64,000 nucleotides of DNA from Oncomelania hupensis (taxonomy: Eukaryota > Mollusca > Gastropoda > Littorinimorpha > Pomatiopsidae), in assembly GCA_036898135.1 (NCBI GenBank), contig CM072511.1:154531425-154595424 (forward strand). The letters are read 5' to 3'. Under the pieces are notes generated by a model. That model worked only from the letters and a program-made list of their open reading frames with translations. It did no database searches and had not been told where the DNA came from. The translations under genes were made by a program, and so were the position numbers. Shown here piece by piece: positions 1 through 11,885 of this stretch (positions are counted from its first letter, which is position 1; every line of letters starts with the position of its first letter).

Positions 1-1301
1 GCAAGCGTCAAGGAAGATTGAGATGACAAAGGAGCGCAGCAGCCTTACCTTGAAATGTAGACTGATTTAATTTTTTAAGCAGAAGGAGAATCCTGTCTTT
101 CCAAATGGGCTTCAACCTTGTCAGGGCCGCAGTTGTTTGTGCGATCCAGGATCTAGGAGAGGACTTCCTGTCGGGACCCATTGTCTGATACAATGGCTCC
201 TAAATATCTGAAGCTATGCGTTTTGTTGAGGGATTGTCTTTTGGACTTTGATGTCCATGTCGATGCATTGGTGGTGTTGGTCATAACTTTGGTCTTCTCT
301 TCACTTATTTCCATTCCAAAAGCTCTGGAGGTGATGTCAAGCCTCTGTACAAGCTGTTCAAGTTCTTATTCTCCGGCCATTCCATCAATGTCATCCGCTA
401 AACGGAAGTTGAAGATTGCTCTACCCCATTTGCTGACTATGCCTTCGAATCTGCAAGGGCATCTGACGTGATGCGCTCTAGAAGTTGTTGAAGAATGTTG
501 GAGAGAGTAGGCATCCTTGACGCACACCGATTATTGTTCTGAACCAGTTCCCAATGGCGCTGTTGTGAATGACTGCACTGGTGACTTGTCATACCAGTTT
601 TTGATGACTTCAATAATTTTAGGGCTGATGTTGTACACTCTCAAGGATGCCCACAGAGCTGCATGCCAGACTCGGTCAAACGCTTTCTTGAAGTCTACAA
701 ACACATAATATAGATGTTGATGGTGCTGTAGATTATTCTGAAAATCTGTTCCGTGGTACTTCGCCCTGCCCTGAATCCTGCTTGTTCGTCAGCTATGATT
801 TGTTCAGCTTGGGGTTTCAACCTGTTGAGTATTATTTTTAGGAGGATTTTGCTGGGACGGCTGATGAGGCTGATGGTGCGGTAATTTTCACACTCCTGAT
901 CACCCTTTTTGGGAAGAGTGATGACAAGCGACTGGGTCCGTGGTGTAGGCCACTCCCCACTCTGCCAGATCTTGTTACAGATAATGTTGAGGGCGTCAAT
1001 CATCGCTTCTCCTTCTGCTTGAAGCAATTCCGCTGGTATTTTGTCCACTCCCGTTGACTTCCCCTTCTTCAGTGATTGCATTGCTATCTCAACTTCTTCT
1101 CGGTGAATTGGAAGGATTTCTTCTTCTTCTTCTCTGTTCTGGGAACATGCTAGAACTGATGTTTCTCCGTTTGGTGTGTGGTTGTAAAAAGTCCATCTAT
1201 CTCTGTCCATCTATCCAAGACTTCTTGTTCTTCTGTAAGGCATATGCTAGACTTGCTTTGGATCGTGGAGACTTTGTACTGTTTAACAGTTGTCAGTCGC
1301 T
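1..1301 (-). pseudogene. Decayed RTE-type LINE fragment (reverse transcriptase region)
   Basis: On the minus strand this stretch matches the middle of the RTE LINE at 58204-61498, roughly the part at 59770-61063. Peptide blocks shared with that copy include the RT N-terminal part (YNHTPNG, GVDKIPAELLQA, YRTISLISRPSK, EEQAGF-like EQAGFRAGRSTTEQIF) and, near coordinate 100, AALTRLKPIWKDR. The frame is interrupted by many small indels; the longest open piece is 695-1210. The window edge cuts off its 3' part. It ends near 1301 on its 5' side, so it is 5'-truncated as well. It is a dead copy with no host function seen. Its lower similarity to the copies at 22.9 and 58.2 kb suggests it is older. 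Confidence 0.88.
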
Positions 1302-1309
1302 GATTTACA

Positions 1310-1760
1310 AGATAGTGAAGCAAAATTACCTTGACCTTTGAGAAAGTTCAAATTGGAATGATTGAACATGCTTAGCAGTAGTTAAGGTTTTGGAAATGAT
1401 GAATTTCAGTTCAGTTATTCTTGATACACTGTATTCGGGCAAAAATTGTGTTTAGAACAAAAAAGTGAAATTGGGAGCGACTGACCATCCGACTGACAAC
1501 CAGACTGCGACTGAAGGATGGCCCACGGTTTGAAGTGCCTGTATACTAAAATTCGGCAAAATCGCTTCAGTTGTTTTAGAAATCTTGAGCAAAACGTGTT
1601 TAGCAACAAAATACTCAAGTGACCTTGACCTTTGCGGTATAGCAAATATGATGGCATGGGAGGCAGGCCACTAACCTAGATGATGTTTCGTCAAAATCCG
1701 TCCAGTGGTTCTTGAGATATTGGTCCCAACAGACCAACCGACAGACAGACGGACCAACAA
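1310..1760. repeat. Interspersed repeat, relative of 42100-42410
   Basis: The stretch contains phrases such as CCTTGACCTTTG, CGTCAAAATCCGTCCAGTGG and a run of GACAGACAGACGGACC. Matching phrases occur in the opposite orientation at 42100-42410. No ORF of note and no terminal repeats are visible. It is probably a non-coding dispersed repeat of unknown class. Confidence 0.45.
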
Positions 1761-2293
<533 letters not shown>

Positions 2294-2580
2294 TCATGAT
2301 TATTATTTTGTATGCTGTATAGAACATTTAAAATGTTAATAACACTTTCATCTTATATGCAGTATGTACAGCTGAAATTTTTATTTTGTCCATTAAAAAG
2401 TACAACTGAAATGGTTTGTCATGTTCAATTAAGTGATAATGTCAAACTACGATTTTTCAGCCCTTCTCCCTCTGTTCTTAAGTTTAGCAGGATTTATTTA
2501 ATCATATAGCAATTGCATCTTCCATTAAAGTGCGATCTACCTGGGTCAAAAAGTTGTTTTTCAACTGTAACTTCATTCCT

Positions 2581-2868
2581 AGCACTATAGGCATTTTATA
2601 TGTATGTGTTTGGTTGATGATTTATAATGATGTTTGTATTCTATTTTGTTTTTGTAACCGGGGTGTTCGCGTAGTTGAGGTCAACCCTCAGCCGTCCCCC
2701 GCGTGGGATGTCTTTATTGTAAAGTGACTGGCCGGTGGAGGGCATTCAATTTTCCCACTGGGGTTGTTTCAGCAGATCTTTTATGCGGATCGGGGGTTGT
2801 CCGGTCCTGATTTGGCTCGGAAGAGTCCGCTGGACCTAAAGCAACAATAAATCAATCAATCAATCAAT
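2581..2868 (+). mobile_element. 5'-truncated copy of the TATA-headed short retroelement family
   Basis: Nearly identical to 37932-38219. Conserved landmarks are GTCTTTATTGTAAAGTGACT, GCAGATCTTTTATGCGGATC and TCCGCTGGACCTAAAGCAA, followed by a tail of (AATC)n. The head with the TATA box present in other copies is missing. The tandem tail at a conserved 3' boundary is typical of elements copied by target-primed reverse transcription. Confidence 0.8.
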
Positions 2869-3339
2869 TCCTGGCCAGTGAGTAAAATAAATATAGCTTT
2901 TTCTGATGTTGGACTAATGCAAGTTGTATCCGTTGTGTCTTTGAACCTGTTCTGCCTTAATTTGTCACACTCTTTAAATTGCACCTGTATCTTTCCTGTG
3001 CTTGTTCACCATTTCATTGCAAGTGAATTGTAATTGCACTCGAATTTGTTTTTAATACACTTACTTGTATCTTCCAACATTATTATGCTGATAGTTCATC
3101 AGTAACAATCAATATCTCGTCAACAACAGCAGTGAAGTCAATGATTCATGGTGCCTCAATAGGCTTAAGTTAGATCCTATCTCAGTTAGCATCCTGAGCA
3201 GCTCTAGGAAATGGGCTATATATGAAAAAAAAACCAATGTTATTTAGGAGGCTCAACAACACAAACAATTTTAGTTTTTTTTAAGTACTGGATGCTATAC
3301 ATGCATAAGCGCTTTATTCCTAAATCAATCAAGGTGATC
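2869..3339. other. No recognised feature
   Basis: AT-rich single-copy-looking DNA. I see no ORF, tandem repeat or terminal inverted repeat. Confidence 0.5.
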
Positions 3340-3705
3340 TGTGTCCGATATCCACATGCCACACACACTCCTATATACAACACTCCTGCATACACAGCAA
3401 CACACATTCCTCACCCAAACAAGTGGTGTAAAGCCAAAGAGATGACAAGTAGAAGACAGAAAAGAAAACTGAATTTATAGTTTTTAAATGTTTAGATTGA
3501 CCGCATCCATTTTTATTATCAATGGGCGGAGGTGGGAAGAGGGTAAAGGAGTGGGGAGGAGGAGAAAATGGAATCAGGATACCTGGAGAAACCTTTAGTG
3601 ACCTCAATCATCTCATACCAAAGTCACATAAGTTTGCAGGGTTTGAACCCACTGCCTTCTGTATAGGACATAGCGCCAAACTAACAGCACTACCAGGCCA
3701 TCCCA
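3340..3705 (-). mobile_element. tRNA-derived SINE, minus strand
   Basis: Read on the minus strand it starts with a degenerate tRNA-like head (GGCCTGGTAGTGCTGTTAG, then GTGGGTTCAAACCCTGC resembling a B box). The shared body follows (ACCTAAGG-type region replaced by CTCCAGGTATCCTGATTCC) and then the GGATGCGGTCAATCTAAACA segment. Body segments recur at 11545-11720, 30995-31208, 51605-51790 and 57530-57735. No coding capacity. Confidence 0.7.
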
Positions 3706-3718
3706 TTCTTTTGCTCCC

Positions 3719-3751
3719 ATTATTATTATTATCTTTATCATTATTATTATA

Positions 3752-3827
<76 letters not shown>

Positions 3828-3832
3828 TTATA
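3719..3832. repeat. (ATT)n microsatellite
   Basis: About 110 bp of TTA repeats with a few interruptions. It sits directly at one end of the SINE copy, as often seen for SINE or LINE tails. Confidence 0.95.
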
Positions 3833-4012
3833 AAAATATGATCAACAACTAAAGTCTATGTTTCACAGTACTAATAAAATAGTTCATCAATGAGAAAACG
3901 CGTAACATACAACTGAACTCCTCAGAGCAACCTATCTTTGGCACATGAATGCTAGATTAAATTCATAATAAATACACATAGCTAATGTATCGACACATAA
4001 ATATTAAAATTC

Positions 4013-4043
<31 letters not shown>

Positions 4044-4114
4044 AAAAAAATAAAAAAAAAATAAAGAAACAAAATCTGTGTGGAAAGATCCTTCTGTTTA
4101 TATTTATTGCAGAT

Positions 4115-4154
<40 letters not shown>

Positions 4155-5641
4155 TTCAGCTTAAATGCAAAAGCATATGTACAAATAGATAAAAAAGCAT
4201 AGCAAATCATTCAAATCCATAAACTAAATACATAAAGTAATACATAAACAGCTGACATTTTTAAAAAAAAAAACCTGAAAGATTGAACAACTCAGCTAAA
4301 TATCCGAACAGGCGACCAAACATCCATTTAACATTGTATTGTTAATAGTGCAGGAGCTAGCGTACCCTCTAAAATGGCACATCAGCAAGAGTGCAAAAGG
4401 ATACCACCTACACAATATTACCACTACTACTGCAATAATGTTTCACAACATTACAAAATAATAGTAAAACAATTACGAATACGATAGCTTTATTATCTAA
4501 CTAAAAAAAAATAATTATATTGTGGGGCCACAATAAAATCGCGTAAAAAGAAACACGTTTGATTGACCATAAACACATTTACAGCAAATCACAGTCATTT
4601 ATAAATGGTCCTACATAAACCTACCACAGAACTTCACAGAATACAACCAACAATTGCACATGCATATCACAAAGAAACAATCACAGCTACAAAGTTGCAA
4701 TAAAAATACTTTCTTAAATAAATCACACACACTCACACACTAACAAACACTAACACATGCATATAATTGCAAAGGGGGGTATACAAATAATAAAATAATT
4801 CAGTTATGTAAAAGGACAATTGATTTGACTACTGCCCTGTAAATGCTTGGTGCCTTTCGCACCACACGACATTCATACAGCAGACTCAGACTATCTTGGT
4901 TTTTTCCCACAATCTTACTACCCACGTTCACGCGCGCTTCTGTTCTTCACCCACAAACGTCCATAACGGCAGACAAAAGAAAAAGTTAAAACTTATTAGC
5001 TGTTATGTCCCTATAATTATCCTGAATCATACACAAACCAAATTTCGTGAAAATCCACTGCGCTGGATCGGCTTAAGGTCAGTTTACTGAAGCAGACAGA
5101 TGTAAAAACAGGACATTAGGAAAGAAAAATAAGATGAAGATTTTTCTGCATTTCAACTTGAACAATAATGACATGTGTGAGATGAAGTGCTAACAACTAT
5201 ATACCACCAAAACAGTAAACTAAACCAGTACAAATTATGTACATACACTGATCAGCCAACCAGTAAGGTCTCTCTCACAAACACAGACACACATATAGGC
5301 AAATAAAATGGCGATGCAACAAATACGTGTTGAACAGTGATGTCAGAAAAAAAACTGTAAAGCATCCGATCAACTTCAAATCAGTCTCAGTTTTTACAAC
5401 AAACCGAAGAAACCTACTTAAATCTCAAAATAAAATACCTCTTAAGAGGCCTCAAGAGCACACATATAATCACTTGCATCATCAACTCTGCTGGTCTTAC
5501 ATTCGTTTCACTGAGCATATATAGCATTTGCTCCAGACAAACAATCCAGTTCTGCAACAGATGATTCACAAGTATGAGGATTTCAGTTGCCTTCAAGCTT
5601 CAACCACTGGCCCCTTCTCATCTCCCTCTCAATCTGCAAAC

Positions 5642-5643
<2 letters not shown>
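3833..5643. other. AT-rich non-coding stretch with homopolymer and dinucleotide tracts
   Basis: It holds a C-run joined to an A-run (4012-4060), a (CT)n tract (4115-4141) followed by (CA)n, and otherwise AT-rich sequence. Short open frames here lack any recognisable domain or codon pattern. I find no RNA gene or promoter that can be defended. Confidence 0.55.

Positions 5644-5722
<79 letters not shown>
5644..5722. repeat. (AAT)n microsatellite
   Basis: About 26 AAT units. It reads as poly-Ile or poly-Asn in forward and reverse frames, which is not coding. Confidence 0.95.
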
Positions 5723-5727
<5 letters not shown>

Positions 5728-5842
5728 TAATTGTAGTGCACAATTTATGGCACAAGCAGGCTCAATGTGCAAGTTCTCAAGCAAAACTAATGTCCTCGGT
5801 GGCTTTGATTTAAATGACAATTTTTAATAACTATTCATAATA

Positions 5843-6162
5843 ATGTGACGGAATAGAAAGCGACTGGTTCACGCTTGGGAGGGATTGTTTTCATTCCATT
5901 TGTTGGTAAATCTAGCCTTGGGTGGTTCCTGCTGTGCAGAATCCTTTGGTGTGGCCATTGGGTTATGCAGGACAAGACGATGAAGAAATATGTTCTCCCC
6001 ACCTGACCATTTTGTCTTCTGCTTTTGGTGGTGAACAGGACTACATTGTAGGAAGGCAGTGTATGCAAGTCAGTGGCAGTGACTTGTAGAGAGTGTCGTG
6101 GCACTAGTATGCGCCAATTCAGTTTACTATCAATATGCTTCCCCACCTTGCATGGCAAATAA
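5843..6162. repeat. Interspersed repeat, uninterrupted copy
   Basis: This 320-bp block is repeated at 6450-6595 plus 9644-9815, where a LINE splits it. Shared phrases include GACTGGTTCACGCTTGG, GTGGCCATTGGGTTATGCAG and GTTCTCCCCACCTGACCATT. It shows the pre-insertion state of the second copy. Class unknown; no terminal repeats or ORF seen. Between the two copies, at 6174-6190, lies a short perfect palindrome (CCTCGTAC G GTACGAGG). Confidence 0.75.
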
Positions 6163-6595
6163 TGTGATGCCCCTCGTACGGTACGAGGGATAAATGAAAA
6201 TTAGCAGTTCAGGTTGGGCCATGTTCTCAAGATATTGTGGACGAGAGGCAAGAGTCAAATACTCCGCTCGGCTACAAGTGGTGCACAACGACCGGGAAAC
6301 AGGATGATGCTGGACCATGGAAACTGTTGAAGGTAGTTTTTCAGTGTTAAGTCAGTGAATAGAGACTGGGCGTAGTCAGTGGCGTTCCAGACATACCTGT
6401 TCCGAACTGGGAAACCATGAGGAAGGGTTCGATTTGAGCTGTGGGATTTGTGGCAGAATGGAAGGCGACTGGTTCATGCTTGGGAGGGATTGTCTACCTT
6501 CCATTTGTTTGTTAGTCTAGCCTTGGGTGGCTTCTGCTGTTCGGAATCCTTTGCGGCTTTGGTGTGGCCATTGGGTTATGCAGGACAAGGCGACA

Positions 6596-9500
6596 AGGCA
6601 AGGCAAGGCAAATTTTATTCCAGAAAAACCCATTAAGGGCACATGGACATGGTTAAAATAATATACACAAAAATGCAAAATAATTAATTAACATTTTAGA
6701 TTAAAAAATAAAATAAAAAATTTTAAACTATTTATTTATACAGCGGGATAGCGTGGAGTGGGGGGAGGTGGCAGGGGGAGGTATGGAGTGGGGGAAAGAA
6801 AAAAAAAGAACTTGATTGGGAACAACAACTATGAATCATAACTAACAATACAATTCAACCTAAACACATCACATCAATGACAAACTATTTAAATAATTTT
6901 TATTACACATAACCTGTCAACATCAGAACTATATTAATTTTTGACATGGGATAAAAACGTTACATTTGTTTAATTATTAATTTCATTAGACTTACAAGCT
7001 TTAATAATTCTGACTTTTTGTTAGATGACAATAATTCTTGAAATTTGATGGCATTGGGATATCTATAATAATATGATTTTAATAAATCTCTTCTCGAGTT
7101 ACAAAAATGTGAACACAAAAATAAATAATGAAACTCATCACCAAGATCGCCACTATTACATTTTTGACATACACGTTCGTGTCTAGGAATGTTAAAATAT
7201 CGGCCTCTCTGCACTGGCATTCTGTGGTTAAGTGTCCTAAACTTTAGAACAGATATTGCAAGATTTGTTGGTAGAACATGCAAATATTTTTCAAATTCAA
7301 AATGTAGCTTAAACATTCGATAATTATAGTAAAATTCATTATTGTTTATTTCCTCGAACCAGCCTTGAATAAACTGATCATGTAGGCGTTGTTTAATTGT
7401 ACACTTAAAAACTGAAGCAGAAGGCATAACATTGGTTAGCCCCTGATTTAACCAAAAATTACCAAGTCCTAGATTATTTAACTCTTTCCGCACTGAATCG
7501 AGGAATGAAGATTTATAACCTTTATGCAAATCAATGTGAAACAAAAAAGTGTACATAACGCTGGACAATTTATTACTGTTATCAGGGTGAACAAGCTTAT
7601 ACCAAAAATTTAACATTCTTTGCTTTGCCTGTAACTCCAGAGGAACTTGCCCTAATTCACCAAAAATCATTTGAGAAGGAGTAGACTTGCCCAGCTTTAA
7701 AATTAGTTTATAAAAACGCAGTTGCAGTTTAGTGGCAAGGTCAATCATTTGAGGACACCATATCTCTGAACCATATAACAGAATAGGGACTATAGTTTTC
7801 TCAAACAGGTCAATTTGAATTTCTAGTGGTAACATAAGCTTTCTAATTTTTCTTAAAAGAGAAAACATAGCTTTGGAGGCACGATCATATAAATTTTTCT
7901 GGGCTGGTTTAAAGCTACCATTATAGTTAATTTTAATTCCGAGATACTGAAAATCATATACCACGTCCAATTTAACACCATTGTAAAATACATTAGGTAG
8001 ATTTCTTACTTTGCCTTTTGAAAAAACAACGACCTTAGTTTTAGCAGCATTGACTTTTAATTTGTATTTAGTGCAATATTGATGCATGGCATCTAAAGAA
8101 GACTGTAATTCAGCAGAAGATTCACAAAAAATTACGGTGTCATCGGCATAAAGCAAAATAAACATTTTATACAGAGTCTCAATATAGTCATCATCAAGAA
8201 AAATATCTGATGCTGCAAGCTTAACAGTTCTTAGACCAATTAGTTTTTCACCAAGAAAACTTTTTAAATCATTCAAAAATACAGCAAACAATAACGGAGA
8301 CAGATTTTCACCTTGTCTGACACCTGTTTTACAAGAAAAATAATCAGAAAGAGTATCATTCCACTGTACCTGTGATTTTGCTTTATTATACAAGTCTTTT
8401 ATTATACGGAGTATATTTCCGTTTACATTAGAATTTAATAATTTCTGCCATAACAAAGAACGATTAACAAAATCAAATGCCTTTTCATAATCAACAAAAA
8501 CACAGTACAAACGCTTTTTCTTTGATAGGAAGAATTCTACAAGAGAGTGTAAAGTGAATATATGATCAGAAACAGAGTATCCACCCCTAAATCCAGCCTG
8601 TTCTTCACCCAGAACATTATTAGACTCCAAGAAAGAACCTAGTCTTTTGTTAATTAAGCTTGTAAACAATTTACCAAAACAGCTCAAGATAGATATTCCA
8701 CGATAATTATTTGCATTGTCTTTGTCCCCCTTCTGCTTATAAAGAGGCTTAATAATCCCTACAGTCCAATCCTCGGGCACTTTACCAGATTGTAGTACAA
8801 TATTATAGTATTTAGTTATCAACTTAATGACTTCATAAGGGACTGACTTCAAAAATTCATTAGTTATATAATCTATACTACAAGCTTTGTTATTTTTTAA
8901 AGTACGTATAGCTTCTTTAACCTCCTCCTCATTGAAGGGTTGATCAAGGAGAAAATGTGTTTTGGTGTCGTGCATGCTTGTATTCTGGTCAAGAGTGTCA
9001 TTCTCAACATCGGAATCAGAAATTTTCTTAAAATGTTCAAAAAACGTTTCACATGTTATTTTACCATATGTGTCCCTTTTTTCAGTGCGTGTATCATTTA
9101 GAAGCTTCCAAAAGCATTTTGGATCATTACTTTTCAATGTTCTAATTTTCTTAATTAAATTTGATTGATATTTTTTAAATGATATTCTTAACTGTCTTTT
9201 ATAATTATTGCTTGCTTTGAGCTTACTTTCCTTAAGAAATGAGTTTGTATTTTTCCTACAAGCATTTTTAGATTTAAGAAATTCTTTTCTACTCTTTTCA
9301 CATTCACTATCAAACCACGGAAGGTTTTCATTTGTTCGATTCGTTTTCTGCGTTTTTTTCTTTATTTTAAATAAACCTATCATGTCCGCTGCTTGCCTCA
9401 TGATGTTACATATTTTATTGCAAATATCATCAATATCACTTTGATGAAGGACAACAGAATTATTATTTAAGATATTGTCAAGTGAAGAATTTAGTAAGGT

Positions 9501-9643
9501 AACTTCCGCCATGTTAAGGTTTTTGACAAACTTTTGTTTGCTATCTGGGTACCATTTTGGTTTATTAATAGATTCAGTTTTACAGTTAGATCTGCTGTTA
9601 TTTGTTTCTTCGGCAAATTCGTCATTGACATTTTTAATCCACA
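6596..9643 (-). mobile_element. 5'-truncated non-LTR retrotransposon (LINE) nested in a repeat
   Basis: The element runs on the minus strand from about 9643 (5' side) to about 6596 (3' end). Its 3' end carries AATAAA followed by a short (TTGCC)n tail, here seen on the plus strand as AAGGCAAGGCAAGGCAAA. The 5' part, including any endonuclease domain and ORF1, is missing. The G-rich 3' UTR at 6740-6800 reads on the plus strand as GGGGGGAGGTGG. Flanks match an intact copy of the host repeat, so the insertion boundaries are well supported. Confidence 0.85.
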
Positions 9644-9644
9644 T
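6960..9644 (-). CDS. LINE ORF2, reverse transcriptase part, endonuclease missing
   Basis: The frame is open for about 890 codons. Codons upstream of the Met at 9644 are translated host repeat and not part of the element. Counting from an ATG at 9728 in that flank, the RT fingers and palm span about residues 320-580. Visible motifs are NNYRGISIL, EEQAGFRGGYS, FVDYEKAFD, GVRQGENLSPLLF and the catalytic box YADD at 527-530. A C-terminal zinc-binding motif of C-x2-C-H-C type (VCQKC...HYLFLC) lies near residue 870. The protein would catalyse target-primed reverse transcription. It lacks an APE-type endonuclease because of 5' truncation, so the copy is not autonomous. No internal stop is seen, which suggests a fairly young insertion. 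The clade is uncertain, possibly of the I/Jockey/CR1 group. Confidence 0.87.
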   Translation of the reverse strand: MWIKNVNDEFAEETNNSRSNCKTESINKPKWYPDSKQKFVKNLNMAEVTLLNSSLDNILNNNSVVLHQSDIDDICNKICNIMRQAADMIGLFKIKKKTQKTNRTNENLPWFDSECEKSRKEFLKSKNACRKNTNSFLKESKLKASNNYKRQLRISFKKYQSNLIKKIRTLKSNDPKCFWKLLNDTRTEKRDTYGKITCETFFEHFKKISDSDVENDTLDQNTSMHDTKTHFLLDQPFNEEEVKEAIRTLKNNKACSIDYITNEFLKSVPYEVIKLITKYYNIVLQSGKVPEDWTVGIIKPLYKQKGDKDNANNYRGISILSCFGKLFTSLINKRLGSFLESNNVLGEEQAGFRGGYSVSDHIFTLHSLVEFFLSKKKRLYCVFVDYEKAFDFVNRSLLWQKLLNSNVNGNILRIIKDLYNKAKSQVQWNDTLSDYFSCKTGVRQGENLSPLLFAVFLNDLKSFLGEKLIGLRTVKLAASDIFLDDDYIETLYKMFILLYADDTVIFCESSAELQSSLDAMHQYCTKYKLKVNAAKTKVVVFSKGKVRNLPNVFYNGVKLDVVYDFQYLGIKINYNGSFKPAQKNLYDRASKAMFSLLRKIRKLMLPLEIQIDLFEKTIVPILLYGSEIWCPQMIDLATKLQLRFYKLILKLGKSTPSQMIFGELGQVPLELQAKQRMLNFWYKLVHPDNSNKLSSVMYTFLFHIDLHKGYKSSFLDSVRKELNNLGLGNFWLNQGLTNVMPSASVFKCTIKQRLHDQFIQGWFEEINNNEFYYNYRMFKLHFEFEKYLHVLPTNLAISVLKFRTLNHRMPVQRGRYFNIPRHERVCQKCNSGDLGDEFHYLFLCSHFCNSRRDLLKSYYYRYPNAIKFQELLSSNKKSELLKLVSLMKLIIKQM

Positions 9645-9953
9645 GACAAGACACATGTTCTCCCCGCCTGACCATTCGTCTCCTGCTTGTGATAGTGAAC
9701 AGAACAGCATCGTCTGCAGGCATTTCATGCAAGTTAGTGGCAGTGACCTGCAGAGAGTGTTATGGCACTAGTAGTGTTGTTTACTATCAACACGCTTCCC
9801 TGCCTTGCAGGGTAAAATTTTTTATTTCTTTCTTTTTGTAGTTTGATAGCATTAACATTATATAATTAATAAAGGAAAAAGTGATTTCAACTTTTCTTTT
9901 CAAATACTTTGTTGCTATGCAATCAACTTAGTCTTCCTCCATTTACTTAGAAT

Positions 9954-9956
<3 letters not shown>

Positions 9957-10012
<56 letters not shown>
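9957..10012. repeat. (CA)n microsatellite
   Basis: About 28 CA units, uninterrupted. Confidence 0.96.
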
Positions 10013-10015
<3 letters not shown>

Positions 10016-10126
10016 CTCACCAATCTGCATAGCTGTCTACAGCTAAGTTAGGGGCAACCAGACGAGGCCTTTTCCCTAGCTAGGCCTTCTATCATGTCGA
10101 TGACCTGTAAAGTGGAAACTGTAGAT

Positions 10127-10333
10127 CAGCCCTGAAAATGGAAAAAAAAGGTCCCACTAGCCTTTGGCTAGTAACTTAAAAATTTTACTAGCCAAACTAA
10201 AAATTTTACTAGCCAAACTAAAAAAAAGTTCATTTTAGCGCACTCGCATTTGGCGACTACAGTGTTTTTTTTAGTCGCCAATTTTTTTTTTCACTAGCCA
10301 TGGCGACTAAATTAGTCGCCATTTTCAGGCCTG
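10127..10333. mobile_element. hAT-like MITE with CAG...CTG ends
   Basis: Terminal inverted repeats of 15 bp with one mismatch: CAGCCCTGAAAATGG at the left, and the reverse complement of the right end reads CAGGCCTGAAAATGG. TAGAT flanks both sides (10122-10126 and 10334-10338) as a 5-bp target duplication. Alternatively the duplication is 8 bp, CTGTAGAT, if the boundary is shifted. The interior holds the repeated phrase ACTAGCCAAACTAAAAA and TAGTCGCCA blocks. It is 207 bp long with no coding capacity. Confidence 0.7.
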
Positions 10334-10338
10334 TAGAT

Positions 10339-11145
<807 letters not shown>

Positions 11146-11440
11146 AGCATTGTGGCCACGTGGTCTAAGGCGGGACAACCTTGCCTTGCCCACAGGCTAG
11201 AAACCAATAGTGCCTGAGAGGTGTGGGATCAATCCTGACTCTGGCGTTATGTTTCTCTGAATATTATTTACTTTCAACTCGGGCAACGTCTCGGAGTTTT
11301 ATCCAGGTACTCCAAAAACACAACTAATTAATATTACTTATTAGGTAGGTTGCATTTGGGCGCGCCACAGACTGTGACTACGCTTTCCCCAGGGCAAGCC
11401 GCCCTGAATTTCCCAATAAAAAGGGACAATAAAGTGTTAA
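11146..11440 (+). mobile_element. SINE-like element with degenerate tRNA head
   Basis: The head resembles a tRNA gene: GTGGCCACGTGGTCTAAGGC as an A-box-like region and GTGGGATCAATCCTGACTC as a degenerate B box. The body follows (CATCCAGGTACTCC-type phrase at about 11300), then CCCCAGGGCAAGCCGCCCTG and an AATAAA-containing tail. Assigned by structure only. Confidence 0.5.
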
Positions 11441-11544
11441 AAATCCACCCACACACACAAATCAAATCAATAATAATAATAATTAATGAAATATATGTGC
11501 CTTGATTTTTCCTGAATTAGACTCAGTCAAAGCACGTCAATTTG

Positions 11545-11720
11545 TAACCAACATATATACGCTCAGATGTTACAGACACTCCTATAATATAATCAACAAA
11601 CACACAATCATCACTCAAACATGTGGTGTAAAGGCATGTTGCTATTAGCAGACGGATAGGAAATCAAATTTCATGTTTGAATTGTTTTGGACAGACTGCA
11701 TCCAAAACCATAATTGATGT
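11545..11720 (-). mobile_element. Partial SINE copy (3' half of the 3340-3705 family)
   Basis: Shares CACTCCTATA, ACTCAAACATGTGGTGTAAA and GACTGCATCCA with 3340-3540 in the same order and orientation. The tRNA-like head is absent. Confidence 0.6.
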
Positions 11721-11805
11721 GGATTAGAGTGATCAAGATCATTAGACTTTTTGTGGCAAGTCTGTGTGCGACATTCCTAATTCAGTGGTTGTATATATTG
11801 CAATA

Positions 11806-11806
<1 letters not shown>

Positions 11807-11872
<66 letters not shown>

Positions 11873-11885
11873 GTTATTATTATTA
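11807..11885. repeat. (ATT)n microsatellite
   Basis: About 25 units. Confidence 0.95.

Larger units (their letters stand above)
6450..9815. repeat. Second copy of the 5.8-kb repeat, split by a LINE
   Basis: The left half is 6450-6595 and the right half 9644-9815. Aligned to the intact copy at 5843-6162 they are continuous apart from the inserted LINE. Around the break the left side carries GACAAGGC and the right side GACAAGAC, which is consistent with a short target-site duplication of GACAAG. Confidence 0.75.

Noticed and set aside
9645..9728. N-terminal 28 residues of the 6960-9728 frame as part of the LINE protein
   Set aside because: This part is the host repeat (also found at 5843-6162), so the match to the frame is accidental.
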